In this document: positions 45,181 to 55,569 of the stretch, piece by piece
Position numbering within the stretch: the first letter of the stretch is position 1
Layout: every line of letters starts with the position of its first letter
From: Bidens hawaiensis
Lineage: Eukaryota; Streptophyta; Magnoliopsida; Asterales; Asteraceae
Length of the DNA stretch: 64,000 nt
NCBI GenBank assembly: GCA_021521415.1
Contig: JAIQDT010011257.1
Coordinates: 1 to 64,000, forward strand
Direction: 5' to 3'
Notes under the pieces: generated by a model
Database searches by the model: none
What the model was told of the DNA's origin: nothing
What the model saw: only the letters and a program-made list of their open reading frames with translations
Made by a program: the position numbers and the translations under genes

Positions 45181-45625
45181 TAATTTCAGGTACCACTAAG
45201 CCTCAAACGAAGAAACAAGCGAAAAGACGAAGAAAAACGAAAGAAAACACAATAAAAACAAGAAACACGCCCCCATGCTTCTGGAAATAAGAAAAGACAA
45301 AATTCTACAAGAATATAATCACATGTTGATAAAAGCACGGAGTCATGCCTCCTTGGCCACGGGGCCGCGGTCACCTCCGGATAAAGACAAAAAGAATTTA
45401 AGCACGTGTTGATAGAAGCACGGGGCCGTGCCTCCTCAGCCATGGGGCCGTTGTCACCTCCAGATAAAAGACAAAAAAAATTAAGCAAATGTCAATAAAA
45501 GCACGGGGGTGTGCCTCTGAAAGCACACCCCCGTGGTGAGTCATCATGTATGATCTGGAAACATGCAACTGGGACACGTAGACACGGGGCCATGCTTAAT
45601 AAAGCACTGGGCCGTGCTCTATCCT
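45180..45625. repeat. ~83-bp repeats with GC-rich hairpins
   Basis: Three to four units (starting near 45250, 45333, 45416 and 45498) share AAGCACGG-GCC-TGCCTCC, a GGCC(A/G)CGG-type block, CACCTCC-GATAAA and AAGACAAAAA. The last unit ends in a perfect 13-bp hairpin, CACGGGGGTGTGC at 45502-45514 and its complement at 45523-45535 with an 8-base loop. An imperfect copy follows near 45585-45617. Confidence 0.8.
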
Positions 45626-45632
45626 CCAGACA

Positions 45633-45649
45633 ACCTATAAATAGAGGCT
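45633..45649 (+). promoter_or_regulatory. TATA box of a likely retroelement LTR
   Basis: CCTATAAATAGAGGCTC lies just after the GC-rich hairpin repeats and before a sequence with CATCATCATC runs. This arrangement is common in plant Ty3/gypsy LTRs. No LTR ends were located. Confidence 0.45.
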
Positions 45650-46985
45650 CTTGTGTCATTTGAGAAGTGTTCTTAAAGAAGATCTCTAGACGGGTTTCTC
45701 TTATAAAAAAACCCACATTACACTCATATTGAAGATCTTGTGAGGAGTTTGAAGGCTGGGAGGTTACCATCATCATCAACATCATCATAATCCATCATCA
45801 TTATTAAGAAGGGAGATTCATCCACATTTGGTTATATTGTTCTAGTTTAATCATGTGTTTGTTATTATAAACTCTTTTTATGTTTCATAACAATGCTCAT
45901 TATGAGCTAAACTCCATTTACCATCTAAAACCTATGAGAAGCTTTGTTTTACTTGATAATTATATAAAACATGTGATTTAGTTTAGTAAAGTACATGGTT
46001 ATTTTACAATTATCTTTTGATGAGAAATGATTCGCTATCTTAATTCAACAATTCAAAGTTGGTGATTGACAATCATATTGACTATCATTCATGATCGATT
46101 CATGTTCTTTAAAGGTATAATACTTTGATAATTTATCAAAGCATGGATCCTTATATTGTACTTAGAAATGATGAGATATAAGTTATGATCTACTTCTCTA
46201 GTTTAGGTAATTCGGAAATAACATCGTTAACACGATTGCTTAGGTTATCATGCTAGTTAAAGGAATCATATGTTAACAGAATGTGTAATTATAACCTACT
46301 TAAATCAACCAAGGGGAGGTTGTGTGACTAAACTATAACCACCCAAAATTTGTTAGAATTGTTATTTGAGAAATCAAAGTCAATCCTAATCTTTCTACTT
46401 TACTAAACTACTTGCCAACTTAAATTGACATTCTCGTGGTAGCATGACATTAGGAAAGGGTTGACTTTAAAATGTGGATTCTACTTTCTTTTATGTCATA
46501 GGATATGCTCACCTAGAAATGAAGGGCTATTATATCATATATTATTACGCATGTTTATCACATGTTTACTTTATAATCATCAAGAATAAATGGAGTGGAT
46601 TCTTGATCTTAGATTGTAACCTTCATATAATTGAACTACTCATTTAGAACTTCTCTTCTTGTCACCTATAAATTATATATAAGTATTTTATTTAATAAAA
46701 GTTTTACAATTTAACCCCAAAATGATTATCCTCTCCGATTAAATTTAAACGAAGATTCATTATTAGAAACATTTGTGTCCACATATCAATACTTGGTTCT
46801 TACCAATACTATTCTACATATACGATAGGTACACTTGCCAATTTTGTGTGTGTTTAGTTTTAGTAGAAATCACTTTTATAAATTTAAAACACGATCTTGT
46901 GCAAAGCTAAAACATTATTATACTTTCCAATATTTTCTTTCTTTCCATTTTTAGATTTATACACATTTAATATGGCATTTTAGAA
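45650..46985. other. Non-coding DNA, probably LTR-derived
   Basis: It follows the TATA box without a gene. CATCATCATC-type runs lie near 45770-45805, then AT-rich sequence. I could not find a partner LTR, primer-binding site or ends. Confidence 0.4.
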
Positions 46986-47030
46986 ACCGATTTTCCCCAT
47001 TCAAATGTCATATATATATATATATATATA

Positions 47031-47511
47031 CTAGTTTTTATCCCCCGTAATACGGGGGGTTGTGCTTTTTTTCGTGTCTAATATTTATATTTTTTGGATT
47101 TTAATTTTATTTATTGTAAGAAAGTTAATAGTATACTTAGGGTTTGATTATGAAAGGATTTCAAAAATAAATGAGATGCTATAACCCGTTTAAATGTTAT
47201 GGGTTTGGTAAGGCCCATGACCCCCTTATTTTTTTTTACTATAAATTGTTACTTAATATAAATAATATATTTTTCTTAAAAAATTGGATATTAATTTTTA
47301 GTATATCCCTATTTTATAATATTTACATATGAAGGTGAGATTATCTTTTTCATATAATGAGATGTTATAACACGTATAAGGTTATGTGGGTTTAGTCAAA
47401 CACACACCCATGAATTCGGGTCAAATGCGTGAAAAACCTTCATTTACAAATAAAACAATCCGGTGGCTTGAGAGAATGTAAGAAGCAACCAGAGAGCTTT
47501 CAGGGATTTTG

Positions 47512-47559
<48 letters not shown>

Positions 47560-48496
47560 ATTAAGATTCTTAGTTTTATTTGTTTTTCTTTCCTTTTCCT
47601 TTTTTTTGCGTCCAACATGTATTATAATTTATATGCATCCTCATATGTTATTTTACATTATTTGTTTATAATATTTATATATTTTTTGGGGATTTGATGA
47701 TAAAAGAGTTTCACAATTATAAATAATCAATCAATCAATCAATCATACCCAGTTTAGTCCCACCAACAGCAAAGCTATAAGTAGGGTCTGGGAAGGGTGG
47801 GGTGTAGTCACACCGTACCTCTATCCAACGGGATAAAGATGTGGCTTTCAGAGAGACCCTGAGCTCTGTAAAACATATGTATGAGGCAATATATAGTAAA
47901 TGAAATAGTAATAATAATAGTAGTAGTATTAATAATAATAATAATAATAATACTAATAAAAATAGTAATAATAAAAATAATAATAGTAATAATCAATAAT
48001 AATAATAATAATAATACTATATGGTGTGTGAGTATAATATGATAAATAGAAGCCTTAAGGTGCTCATTTGTCCCTAAAAATCTTTAACTTTGATCATACT
48101 TCTCCATGAATTTCTATCTCCAACCATGTCCTCAGAGAGGTTTAGGTCTATCAAATCACGCCTAATCCTCTCGTCCCAAGTCAATTTAGGTCGTCCTCTA
48201 CCCCTCCTCCCCTCTATAGTCATGTTTTCTACGGATCTAACAGGATTCGACGAATGTCGTCTCTTCACATGTCCAAACCATCTCAATCTCCACTCTCGTA
48301 TATTGTCTGATACGATCAATTTTTCATATCAAATATTTGATAAGATTAATTTTTAATATAATGAGATCTTATAACCTGTTTAATGTGTATTTGGGTTTGG
48401 TGAGACTCATACCCATGAATTCGGGTCTAATGCATGAGAAGCCTTCATTTAAAAATAAAGCAATCTGGTGGCTTGAGAGAATTTAGGGAGTTTTTG

Positions 48497-48500
<4 letters not shown>
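47031..48500 (-). mobile_element. Helitron-like units, two in tandem
   Basis: Reverse complement of 47031-47058 ends with the hairpin CCCCCGTA-T-TACGGGGG, 7 bases and CTAG, followed by T of a (TA)n tract. That is the pattern of a Helitron 3' end (hairpin, then CTRR, then T). Two related units follow: 47059-47515 and 47558-48500. Both contain ATAATGAGAT, CCCATGAATTCGGGT and GGTGGCTTGAGAGAAT, and both end at a (TA)n tract. The second is split by an RTE fragment. No Rep/helicase is present and the 5' TC end was not located. Confidence 0.5.
47720..48330 (-). pseudogene. RTE-type LINE 3' fragment
   Basis: An 81-aa minus-strand frame (48074-48319) reads RLRWFGHVKRR, a GRRGRGRPKLTW block and a DLNLSEDM-DR-WR block. 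This is the C-terminal end typical of plant RTE-clade reverse transcriptases. It is followed by a 3' UTR with CCACCCTTCCCAGACCC and CTGGGTATGAT and ends in a (TGAT)n tail at 47726-47745, the kind of short-repeat tail that RTE elements use. A long ATT microsatellite (about 47905-48018) has expanded in the UTR. It lacks endonuclease and most of RT. Confidence 0.8.
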
Positions 48501-48540
<40 letters not shown>

Positions 48541-48542
<2 letters not shown>

Positions 48543-48765
48543 GAGGGTTATCCTAAAAATAAGTAGTTTTCTAGGAAAACTATGAATAAATCATAGCCAT
48601 TGGATCATGATAATCAATGACTGAGATTTAAAATTACCAATAATCGACATAGTTTTCTAGATTTGTTCTTTCACCATAATTTGTAATGTCAAATGTCAAA
48701 AATTTGTTGGTTCTTACCATTCCTAAGAAACTCCTTATTCTTAGTTGAACCATTTTCTACATACA
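48541..48765. mobile_element. MITE-like element between (TA)n tracts, no. 1
   Basis: The left end GGGTTATCCTAAAAATAAG and the complement of the right end, GGTTCAACTAAGAATAAG, form imperfect inverted repeats. (TA)n tracts lie on both sides (48503-48540 and 48772-48796, the latter mixed with CA). No coding capacity. Confidence 0.6.
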
Positions 48766-48796
48766 CACACGCACACACACACATATATATATATAT

Positions 48797-49285
48797 CAGG
48801 ATCATATGAGTCCTATTTTGAAATTGAGAACTTTGATAACCATTTTAAACACAAAAAACCCAAAAATTTTAAAAAATCATAAAACAAAAAAACGCAAAAA
48901 TAAAAAGAGTAAAAAAACCAAACTTCTTATTTATCATCCCGGTTTCATAAAAAAAACATCTTGGTTTAGCTAAATTTTTACACATATGTATAATATGTAC
49001 ATATATGTACATACATGGTTTTTTTCATACACATATTTACAATTTAAGGTAAATGTATACATATATATACATTGCGTAACTAGAGATTAAATAAAATTAT
49101 ACACATGTGTATAATACGAAGTTTTTTTTATGAAACCGGCATGAAATATTAGAATTTTGGTTTTTTTACTTTCTTAATTTTTTATTTTTTTTATAACTTT
49201 TTTAAATATTTTGTTATAGGTTTTTTTAGTATAAAATGGTTCTTAAACTTCTCAGTTTTCAAAGATTTCTCTTAGGATCCTTACC
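48797..49285. mobile_element. Fold-back element between (TA)n tracts, no. 2
   Basis: The ends form a long imperfect inverted repeat of about 65 bp (left from AGGATCATATGAG, right complement from AGGATCCTAAGAG; both then carry GAGAA and AACCATTTTA). The inner parts also pair: CCCGGTTTCATAAAAAAAAC against its complement near 49125. Almost the whole element could fold into one hairpin. Followed by (TA)n at 49286-49354. Confidence 0.7.
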
Positions 49286-49294
49286 CTATATATA

Positions 49295-49354
<60 letters not shown>

Positions 49355-49355
<1 letters not shown>

Positions 49356-49535
49356 CAAGATTATAATAAGAAGTAGATTTCTCTAAGAAGTGTAGAAAGT
49401 GTGTTTTCACCATTAGATCTAATAAATACACCGCACAATAAACACACTTTTCATATCCACCATCAGATCAACATATCTAACACACCAGATTACTTCTTTC
49501 AATTCTTAGACACACTCTACTTATTATATAAACGA

Positions 49536-49540
<5 letters not shown>
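49355..49540. mobile_element. MITE-like element between (TA)n tracts, no. 3
   Basis: Imperfect inverted ends of about 40 bp contain ATAATAAG-AGTAGA and TCTAAGAA. (TA)n tracts flank it (49286-49354 and 49541-49573). The AATAAGTAG block is shared with element no. 1, so the elements may be related. Confidence 0.6.
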
Positions 49541-49573
<33 letters not shown>

Positions 49574-49577
<4 letters not shown>

Positions 49578-51347
49578 TGAATATCAAAATCCAATTCTCA
49601 CCATTTATATGAAATTTAAAAAAATATGTTATACTGATTTACTTTCACCATTTGTTAAAAAATCGAATTTGAATAAATTAACGACTTGACTCAATTTGAG
49701 AAGTTATATTGAATAGGTTTAAATAACATTTACATATTATATATAATAATTAAGAAGTTTGGCGACGCAATCTTGTGATTGGTCGTCAAACTTCTTATTT
49801 GCTTTTAGTTTATTTTACATTTTCAAATTCAAGTCGGTTCGCTACCGGAAAATGCGGGGTTTTTTTATCCTTTATATAGTCATATGATTCCAGTCAAATT
49901 TGCGTCAACTCGCGGTCGCAACCCAAGGTTTTTTTCCCTGAGATATTTTTAGTCCATCGATTCTGGATGAATCCGCGTCAGGTTAATGCCACAAAGCGCC
50001 TATATTTTTTGTTTTCGTCATGGTCTTTTTTATGTAAATATGTTAATTTGTTGTATTTTGAGTGTGGACGAATTAACTTATTGCTTTAATTTCGAAGTCG
50101 TAACCTGATACCAACCAAACCTGTGTCGGTTCACCACCACAACATATGATTTTCTATTTACGATTTACTCTCGACAACGTCGATTTCGACTGAATTCGCG
50201 TTATTTGGCAAACGCAGTACGTATGGATTTTTATAACTTTTTTTATCCCTCGATTTCATAATCAACGAATTCGTATCTGTTCGCAACTGCATCGCACATG
50301 TTTTTTTTGTTTGCCACATTTTTTAATATTTTCAAATATGATCAATTGTTGTATATTTAAGAGTGGACGAATTTCTGGTTGGCATTATTTTTTGAGTCGT
50401 AACCAGATACCAATTGAAGTGTCCTCGGTTCGTAACCACAACACGTGTTTTATTATGTTAATTTGTTGTGTTTTTGAATTAACAAGTTTTTCTTTTTTAT
50501 TTGGAGGGAGGGTAATTACTGGTTTCGTAACCAGGCACCGATCAAATTCACGTCGACTCGCTGACGCATTACACGATTTTATAAGTTGTACGTGTACGAC
50601 TGTCAATAACATCAACTCATTCCTAGTTTAAACATAATTCTCATTCCTAATTTGACATATTTTTTTCAACCATTTTTAATTTTTTGAATATTATCCATAT
50701 TTATAAACTCATTTCATAATTATTCAATGTTTATGCCTTAAATAAAAAACAAATATTAGTTTCTTCTTAATATTTCAAGTTATTATGAATTTAATGTCAA
50801 TTTCAACTAAATCCCTTAAGTGAATAATAAAAAATATTATTTAAAATACTTTGAAATTCGAATTCTCGACCACTCATATGAAGTTTACAAAAATAGGTTA
50901 TACAATTGGACTTTGACCATATTTTCACAAACCAAATTTTAAGAAGTTAACCATTTGACTGAATTTGACTATTTTTATTAATATGATTTGAATCCAATTT
51001 TGATAAATTTGGACATTATTATAATTTTAATAATAATAATAATTTATTATCATTCCTATTTATATGAATTTTTACAAAAAAAAAGTTAAATAATTTATAC
51101 TATATAATCAATACATTTGTTCTCATTGTTCTCATCAATTTATATATTGATGTGAACTTATATGTATCTAAACGATTTTCAAATTCAAATTCTCAACAAT
51201 TCTATGAAGTTTACAAAAATACGTCATACATTTGGACTTTGACTATATTTTCAAAAACCGAATTTGAATAAATTAACCATTTGACTCAATTTGACTATTT
51301 GTATTAATATAATTTCACTAAAATTTTGGTAATTTTGGACATTATTA
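49574..51347. repeat. Diverged AT-rich repeats, no gene
   Basis: A ~150-bp block recurs near 49580-49740, 50850-51000 and 51170-51340 (TTACAAAAATA, TTGGACTTTGAC, GAATTTGAATAAATTAACCA). Between them, 49830-50600 holds several degenerate copies of a block with CGTAACCAGATACC and TCGGTTCG-AACC-CAACA. A hairpin lies at 49750-49795, with arms around AAGAAGTTTG-CGAC. The solo LTR at 51348 is inserted at the end of the last block. Confidence 0.6.
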
Positions 51348-51645
51348 TGTAACATGCCGAAATTTCTATAAATAATATTTAATATATTATTTACTTAGGA
51401 AGAATAAATTGATATGGTAGATGGATAATAATATAATTCTCTTTTCCAGTACCGGGTAATAAAATAAATTATTATGAGTTGGGCTTGTGTTGGGTTGAAT
51501 AGATATGGATTATGGACTTGGATTAAAAAGGAAGGAAGAAAAGACCATGGGCTAAAGCCCATGGCCCATGATATAAATACCTTAATTACCCATTAAATCC
51601 ATTCATTTCACCCATTCCATACACCACCCAAAACATACACTTAAG

Positions 51646-51681
<36 letters not shown>

Positions 51682-53654
51682 ATTTCTCTCTCACTTATTT
51701 CTCTCTTTTACTAACCAAACTAAGAAGAAGAATTGATCCCGACCCGAGGTAATGATAGTGTGATATTGTATTGATCCAAAACCGCTACATTTAGTCACTA
51801 AACGACGAGCCGACACCCTTAAACCTTTAAAGTCACAAGATCCGGGTGGAATCGGGTATAAACCGATCAAAAGATGAGCTTAGGGTTCACCCTAGCTCAG
51901 ATCTGGATCGAACGGGACGAAAAACGGTGAAAACGGTGGAAAATAACTGAGATCTCACTTTTCCGGCGATAACGGCGCCGGAAAATTCAGGTACGAAGTT
52001 AAGTGTCAGAGAATGTTTCTGACATTCTCTGTCCTAACCCTAATTCATTGGCGGAGAAATGACGAACTAGCAGCAATTCGTTAAGGGGGGAATGACGAAC
52101 TAGTAGTAATTCTTTAAGGGGGAATAACGAACTGGCAGTAATTCGCCATGTCCATGTTAAGGGAAATAACGAATTAGTAGCAGTTCATTATACGTACCAA
52201 TTCATTATGAAGGCCAGTTCGTTATAAAGACCAATTCGTTAAATGAATCAATTTGTTATAAAAGCCAATGCGTTAAGAAATAACGAAGGATCCTCCTTCG
52301 TTAACGAACTGGATAACGAATTAGACTTTTAAAGAGTGACAGAAAGGTCCCTGAACTTAGAATAAAATGGATTAATTATAAAGAAGCCCTCGAACTTTAC
52401 GAGTTAGCAAATAAAGTAATAAATTAAAATTCTGATCAAAAATGTGTGAAGACAGTTAATGGAAATAAAATTTTTCCAAACTAACCTGGCAACTCGACCC
52501 CAGCCAGGGGCTCGGCCCCTTTGACCCTGCTAGGGGCTGCCGCCCCTAGAACCCCGCTGCCAGGGGGCTACCCCTGGACCCCCGTTCGTCGAGGGTTACA
52601 ATAAACTAGAAATACGACATGGGTAGGGATAGTTAATTGCTACGTGTAATTGTTATACACTTAGTCGCGCACAGCTAAAGAAAGGAATAACCATAAACGG
52701 TGAACGTAACCGCATTCAGGTGAGTTTCTAGCCCCATTCCTTGTTATGTTTTCGGGGCTATGTGCATACTCGATGTAATTAGTTAATACACTTACCTTAA
52801 GTGGTAATTGTATGTCTTATATGATTTATGTATGAATGAATTCTTGACGATGCATGAACGATCTTCGGATATTGCATGTACCGTCAACGGATAGTCTAAA
52901 GATATGATTGATGTCTATATGATGTATAAATGATATATGAACGTATGGAAGTTATAATTATGAATGTATAGAAAGTTATGGAAGGTAAGGTTAGAAAGGG
53001 AACGGACCCTATTAATATCTGCGAATGTAGGGAGGGGACCCTAATAATATCCGCGAATGTAGGGAACGGACCCTAATAATATCCGCGAATTTAGGGAACA
53101 GACCTTAATAATATCCACTAATGTAGGGAACGGACCCTAATAATATCCGCGAATGTAGGGAACGGACACTAATAATATCCGTGAATCTAGGGAACAGACC
53201 CTTATAATATCTGCGAAGGTTATAGGGCGAGGTATATGTATATATGTATGTATAAAGGAAAGAATGAAAGTATGACTGTATGAATGTATATGTACATTCG
53301 GGTGCGTATATAAGTAAGTGTATGGATGTATTGTATGTTATATGATTAACTAGAACCCACTTAGCGTAGCTGACTTTTAGTATGCACACAGTTGAGTAGG
53401 ATGAGACAGCTCGCTTGATGTGGACACATGGCATGGAATTGAGGATATTGGCATCTCAAGGAAATGTTATGATGTTTTAAATACTATGTTTCATTTTTAA
53501 TGACTATGAATGTTTGTTAAGACAAAATTTGAAGTTATGTAATATATTATGGTTGAAGTTTTATATTCCGCATTTTTAATTAACTCGGATTTGTAGAACT
53601 GTGTTTATGAGTAAATCCGATGTCCAACGTAGGGCACCAGTGACGGGGCCTTAC
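51348..53654 (+). mobile_element. Solo LTR of the LTR2 family with TATTA target duplication
   Basis: 2307 bp from TGTAACATGCCG to GGGGCCTTACA, flanked by exact TATTA copies (51343-51347 and 53655-53659). It contains a CT-rich leader (51643-51710), an ATTCGTTA/TAACGAAT repeat region (52040-52330), a GC-rich inverted-repeat block (52493-52585), CAGGTGAGT near 52717, the conserved 20-bp motif (52856-52875) and a 32-bp minisatellite. There is no internal region, so it formed by LTR-LTR recombination. Confidence 0.93.
52995..53215 (+). repeat. 32-bp minisatellite in the solo LTR
   Basis: About seven units with the core GGACCCTAATAATATCCGCG and AATGTAGGGAA. It sits at the same LTR position as the arrays in LTR1 and LTR2, but has its own unit length and sequence. 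Confidence 0.9.
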
Positions 53655-53659
53655 ATATT

Positions 53660-54242
53660 ATAATTTTAATAATTTATTCTCATTCGTATTTATATTGTCT
53701 ATTTATAAATGTTTTCCAACAGTTAGGGAATTAATTGTATGTTTATAAAGGTTTGTGACTGATTTCACTCAATCTTATATTGTGATTTATGATTTTCAAA
53801 ACAGTTATGGAATTAATTGATTTGACTATATTAATATTTTCCAAATCATTTATGAAATAATTGACTTGACTATATTAATGTATTCAAACAATTATAAAAA
53901 ATTAATTGATTTGACTATATTGATGTTTTTCAAAACAATTTTGAATTTAAATGATTGACAATTAATGTTTTCTATAACACCAAGGTTATTTGAACTATGA
54001 AATAATAAAAGTCACATTAAATCATGCATATGAATTATGCTTAATGTTTAATATTATTTCTTCAATGTTTAATACGATATGATATTAGTATTCACGTAAT
54101 GTGAGATATAATTTATCAGTTCGCAACCAACTATTTTGAAGAGCATGAGGTTTTCGAATGCATCAATATCATATGTAATTCACATGTTGTATTGGCAGTG
54201 TAAAAGTAAGGAATTTCAAAGTATATGGAAACTTTAAATGAT
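53660..54242. other. AT-rich DNA, nothing recognised
   Basis: Several short copies of ATTAATTGATTTGACTATAT occur near 53810-53925. No gene seen. Confidence 0.5.
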
Positions 54243-54700
54243 TGTAACATCCTAACCTTTAAAAAAATAAAATAAACATATAAAGTAATAGAAATTTCGT
54301 TTACTTAAGGGTGTGTTATTATTTGGTTAACTTAAATAAAATAGTAGAGAGTGTGCTTGGACAATGGAAGATAGAATAAGAGATGGTGATTGGCCTTAGG
54401 TCCATGGGCTTAAGGGTATATATACCCCTTAAACCTCCCTAAAACCCTTATTCTTATCTTCTAGCCTCCAAACACACTCAGAAACACACACTTAAGCCAA
54501 ACACTCTCTACACCACCCATCCATCTTCATAATTTTGGAAATTTAAAGCAATATTTAGAGGTGACTTGTGTTTATTACATCTACACGAAGAAATTCCATC
54601 AAGATCAAAGCTCGTTTGGAATTTAAGCTCAAACCGAATCTATTAGAGGTATGTTCTCTTTTAAAGGTGACTCATCTGTATTTGGATTTCAATTGATTTG
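54243..54700 (+). mobile_element. Truncated chromovirus LTR (LTR1 subfamily)
   Basis: Starts TGTAACATCCTAACC and is co-linear with the U3 end of LTR1 read on the minus strand. Shared blocks are GGAATAAGAGATGGTGAT with a GGCCTTTAGGTCCA-like stretch, CTTAAACCTCCCTAAAACCC and ACACACACTTAAGCC. A TATATATACCCC promoter-like stretch lies near 54417. The right boundary is unclear. Confidence 0.65.
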
Positions 54701-54959
54701 GAGACTTGGTAGATCAGGCCTCAAAAAGAAATAAAAATGCAAACTTGACCCTTAAACATGTATTATGAAAAAGGGTTAGTTAGATTGCTCGGTACACGAG
54801 CTCTAGATGGGGCATCAAATTTGGGGTCTAGATAAATTCCAGTGAATCGGACTAATTGGCAGTAGAAAATAAATCTATATCAAGTATATGCTCTTATAAA
54901 TATTATAGTTATAAGTGTGGATTGGAAATTTAAATAAAAAAATCGCATCCAACTAGAAA

Positions 54960-55125
54960 GAAGAGAAAATCATCCGTTATGAGTTCTCTGCTAGAGTTCT
55001 TGGTTGTGAGTTCTATGCTGGAGTTCTCTGTTTTGAGTTCTCTGTTGGAGTTCTCAGCTTTAAGTTCTCTGCTGGAGTTCTCTGTCTTGGTTGTGAGTTC
55101 TCTGCTGGAATTCTCTATTATTCGT
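54960..55125 (+). repeat. ~25-bp GAGTTCTCTGCTG tandem repeat
   Basis: About seven units of GAGTTCTCTG(C/T)TG with short spacers. It probably lies in the 5' LTR of the copia element that follows. Open frames on both strands across it reflect the repeat. Confidence 0.8.
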
Positions 55126-55190
55126 AACCGTCTTGACAACATTAATTTTTTTGGTTACAAGGTTGATAGTGATAAATCGATCATGACAAG

Positions 55191-55202
55191 TGGAATCAGA
55201 GC
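55191..55202 (+). other. Probable primer-binding site of the copia element
   Basis: TGGAATCAGAGC differs by one base from the tRNA-iMet primer site TGGTATCAGAGC. It follows ...CATGACA, a plausible LTR end near 55187, and lies about 380 bp before the gag start. The start of that LTR was not found. Confidence 0.6.
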
Positions 55203-55569
55203 TTGAGTTAGCTCTTGTGAAGACCAACTTGTTGCTGTGAAGGTTGATTGTGAAGCTTTTTACTGAATCTATTTGATTTGCGGTTGAAGATGACGACGTA
55301 AGCAGAGCACTGTTACATTGAAACGTGACGTAAATAGTTCTATTCTTCATTCTTCAGATCTACAATCATTTAAGGTTTAAAAGTATTCTAATCTCATATT
55401 CACATTGAATATTGTTTGTCATGAGTCTAGATCTTGGTTTAATCCATCTGTTTTCATCATATTCAAGGATTTTATCCTCAAATCTTAGCATTTTCAAAGT
55501 TTGTTTAAAATTCTAAGTAATTTTCATTTTAAAAACTTGTTAAAAATATCAAAAATATTTTTAAAACAA

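Noticed and set aside
45186..45788. Minus-strand frames of about 100 aa over the hairpin repeats
   Set aside because: Repeat-driven and low in recognisable features; promoter and repeat structure on the plus strand fit an LTR better.
50311..50631. 106-aa plus-strand frame with some hydrophobic stretches
   Set aside because: It lies in a degenerate repeat region, has an overlapping frame on the other strand and no recognisable motif.
55060..55350. Minus-strand 96-aa frame rich in Ser/Thr/Asn
   Set aside because: It overlaps the GAGTTCTCTG tandem repeat and a likely copia primer-binding site on the other strand; no domain seen.
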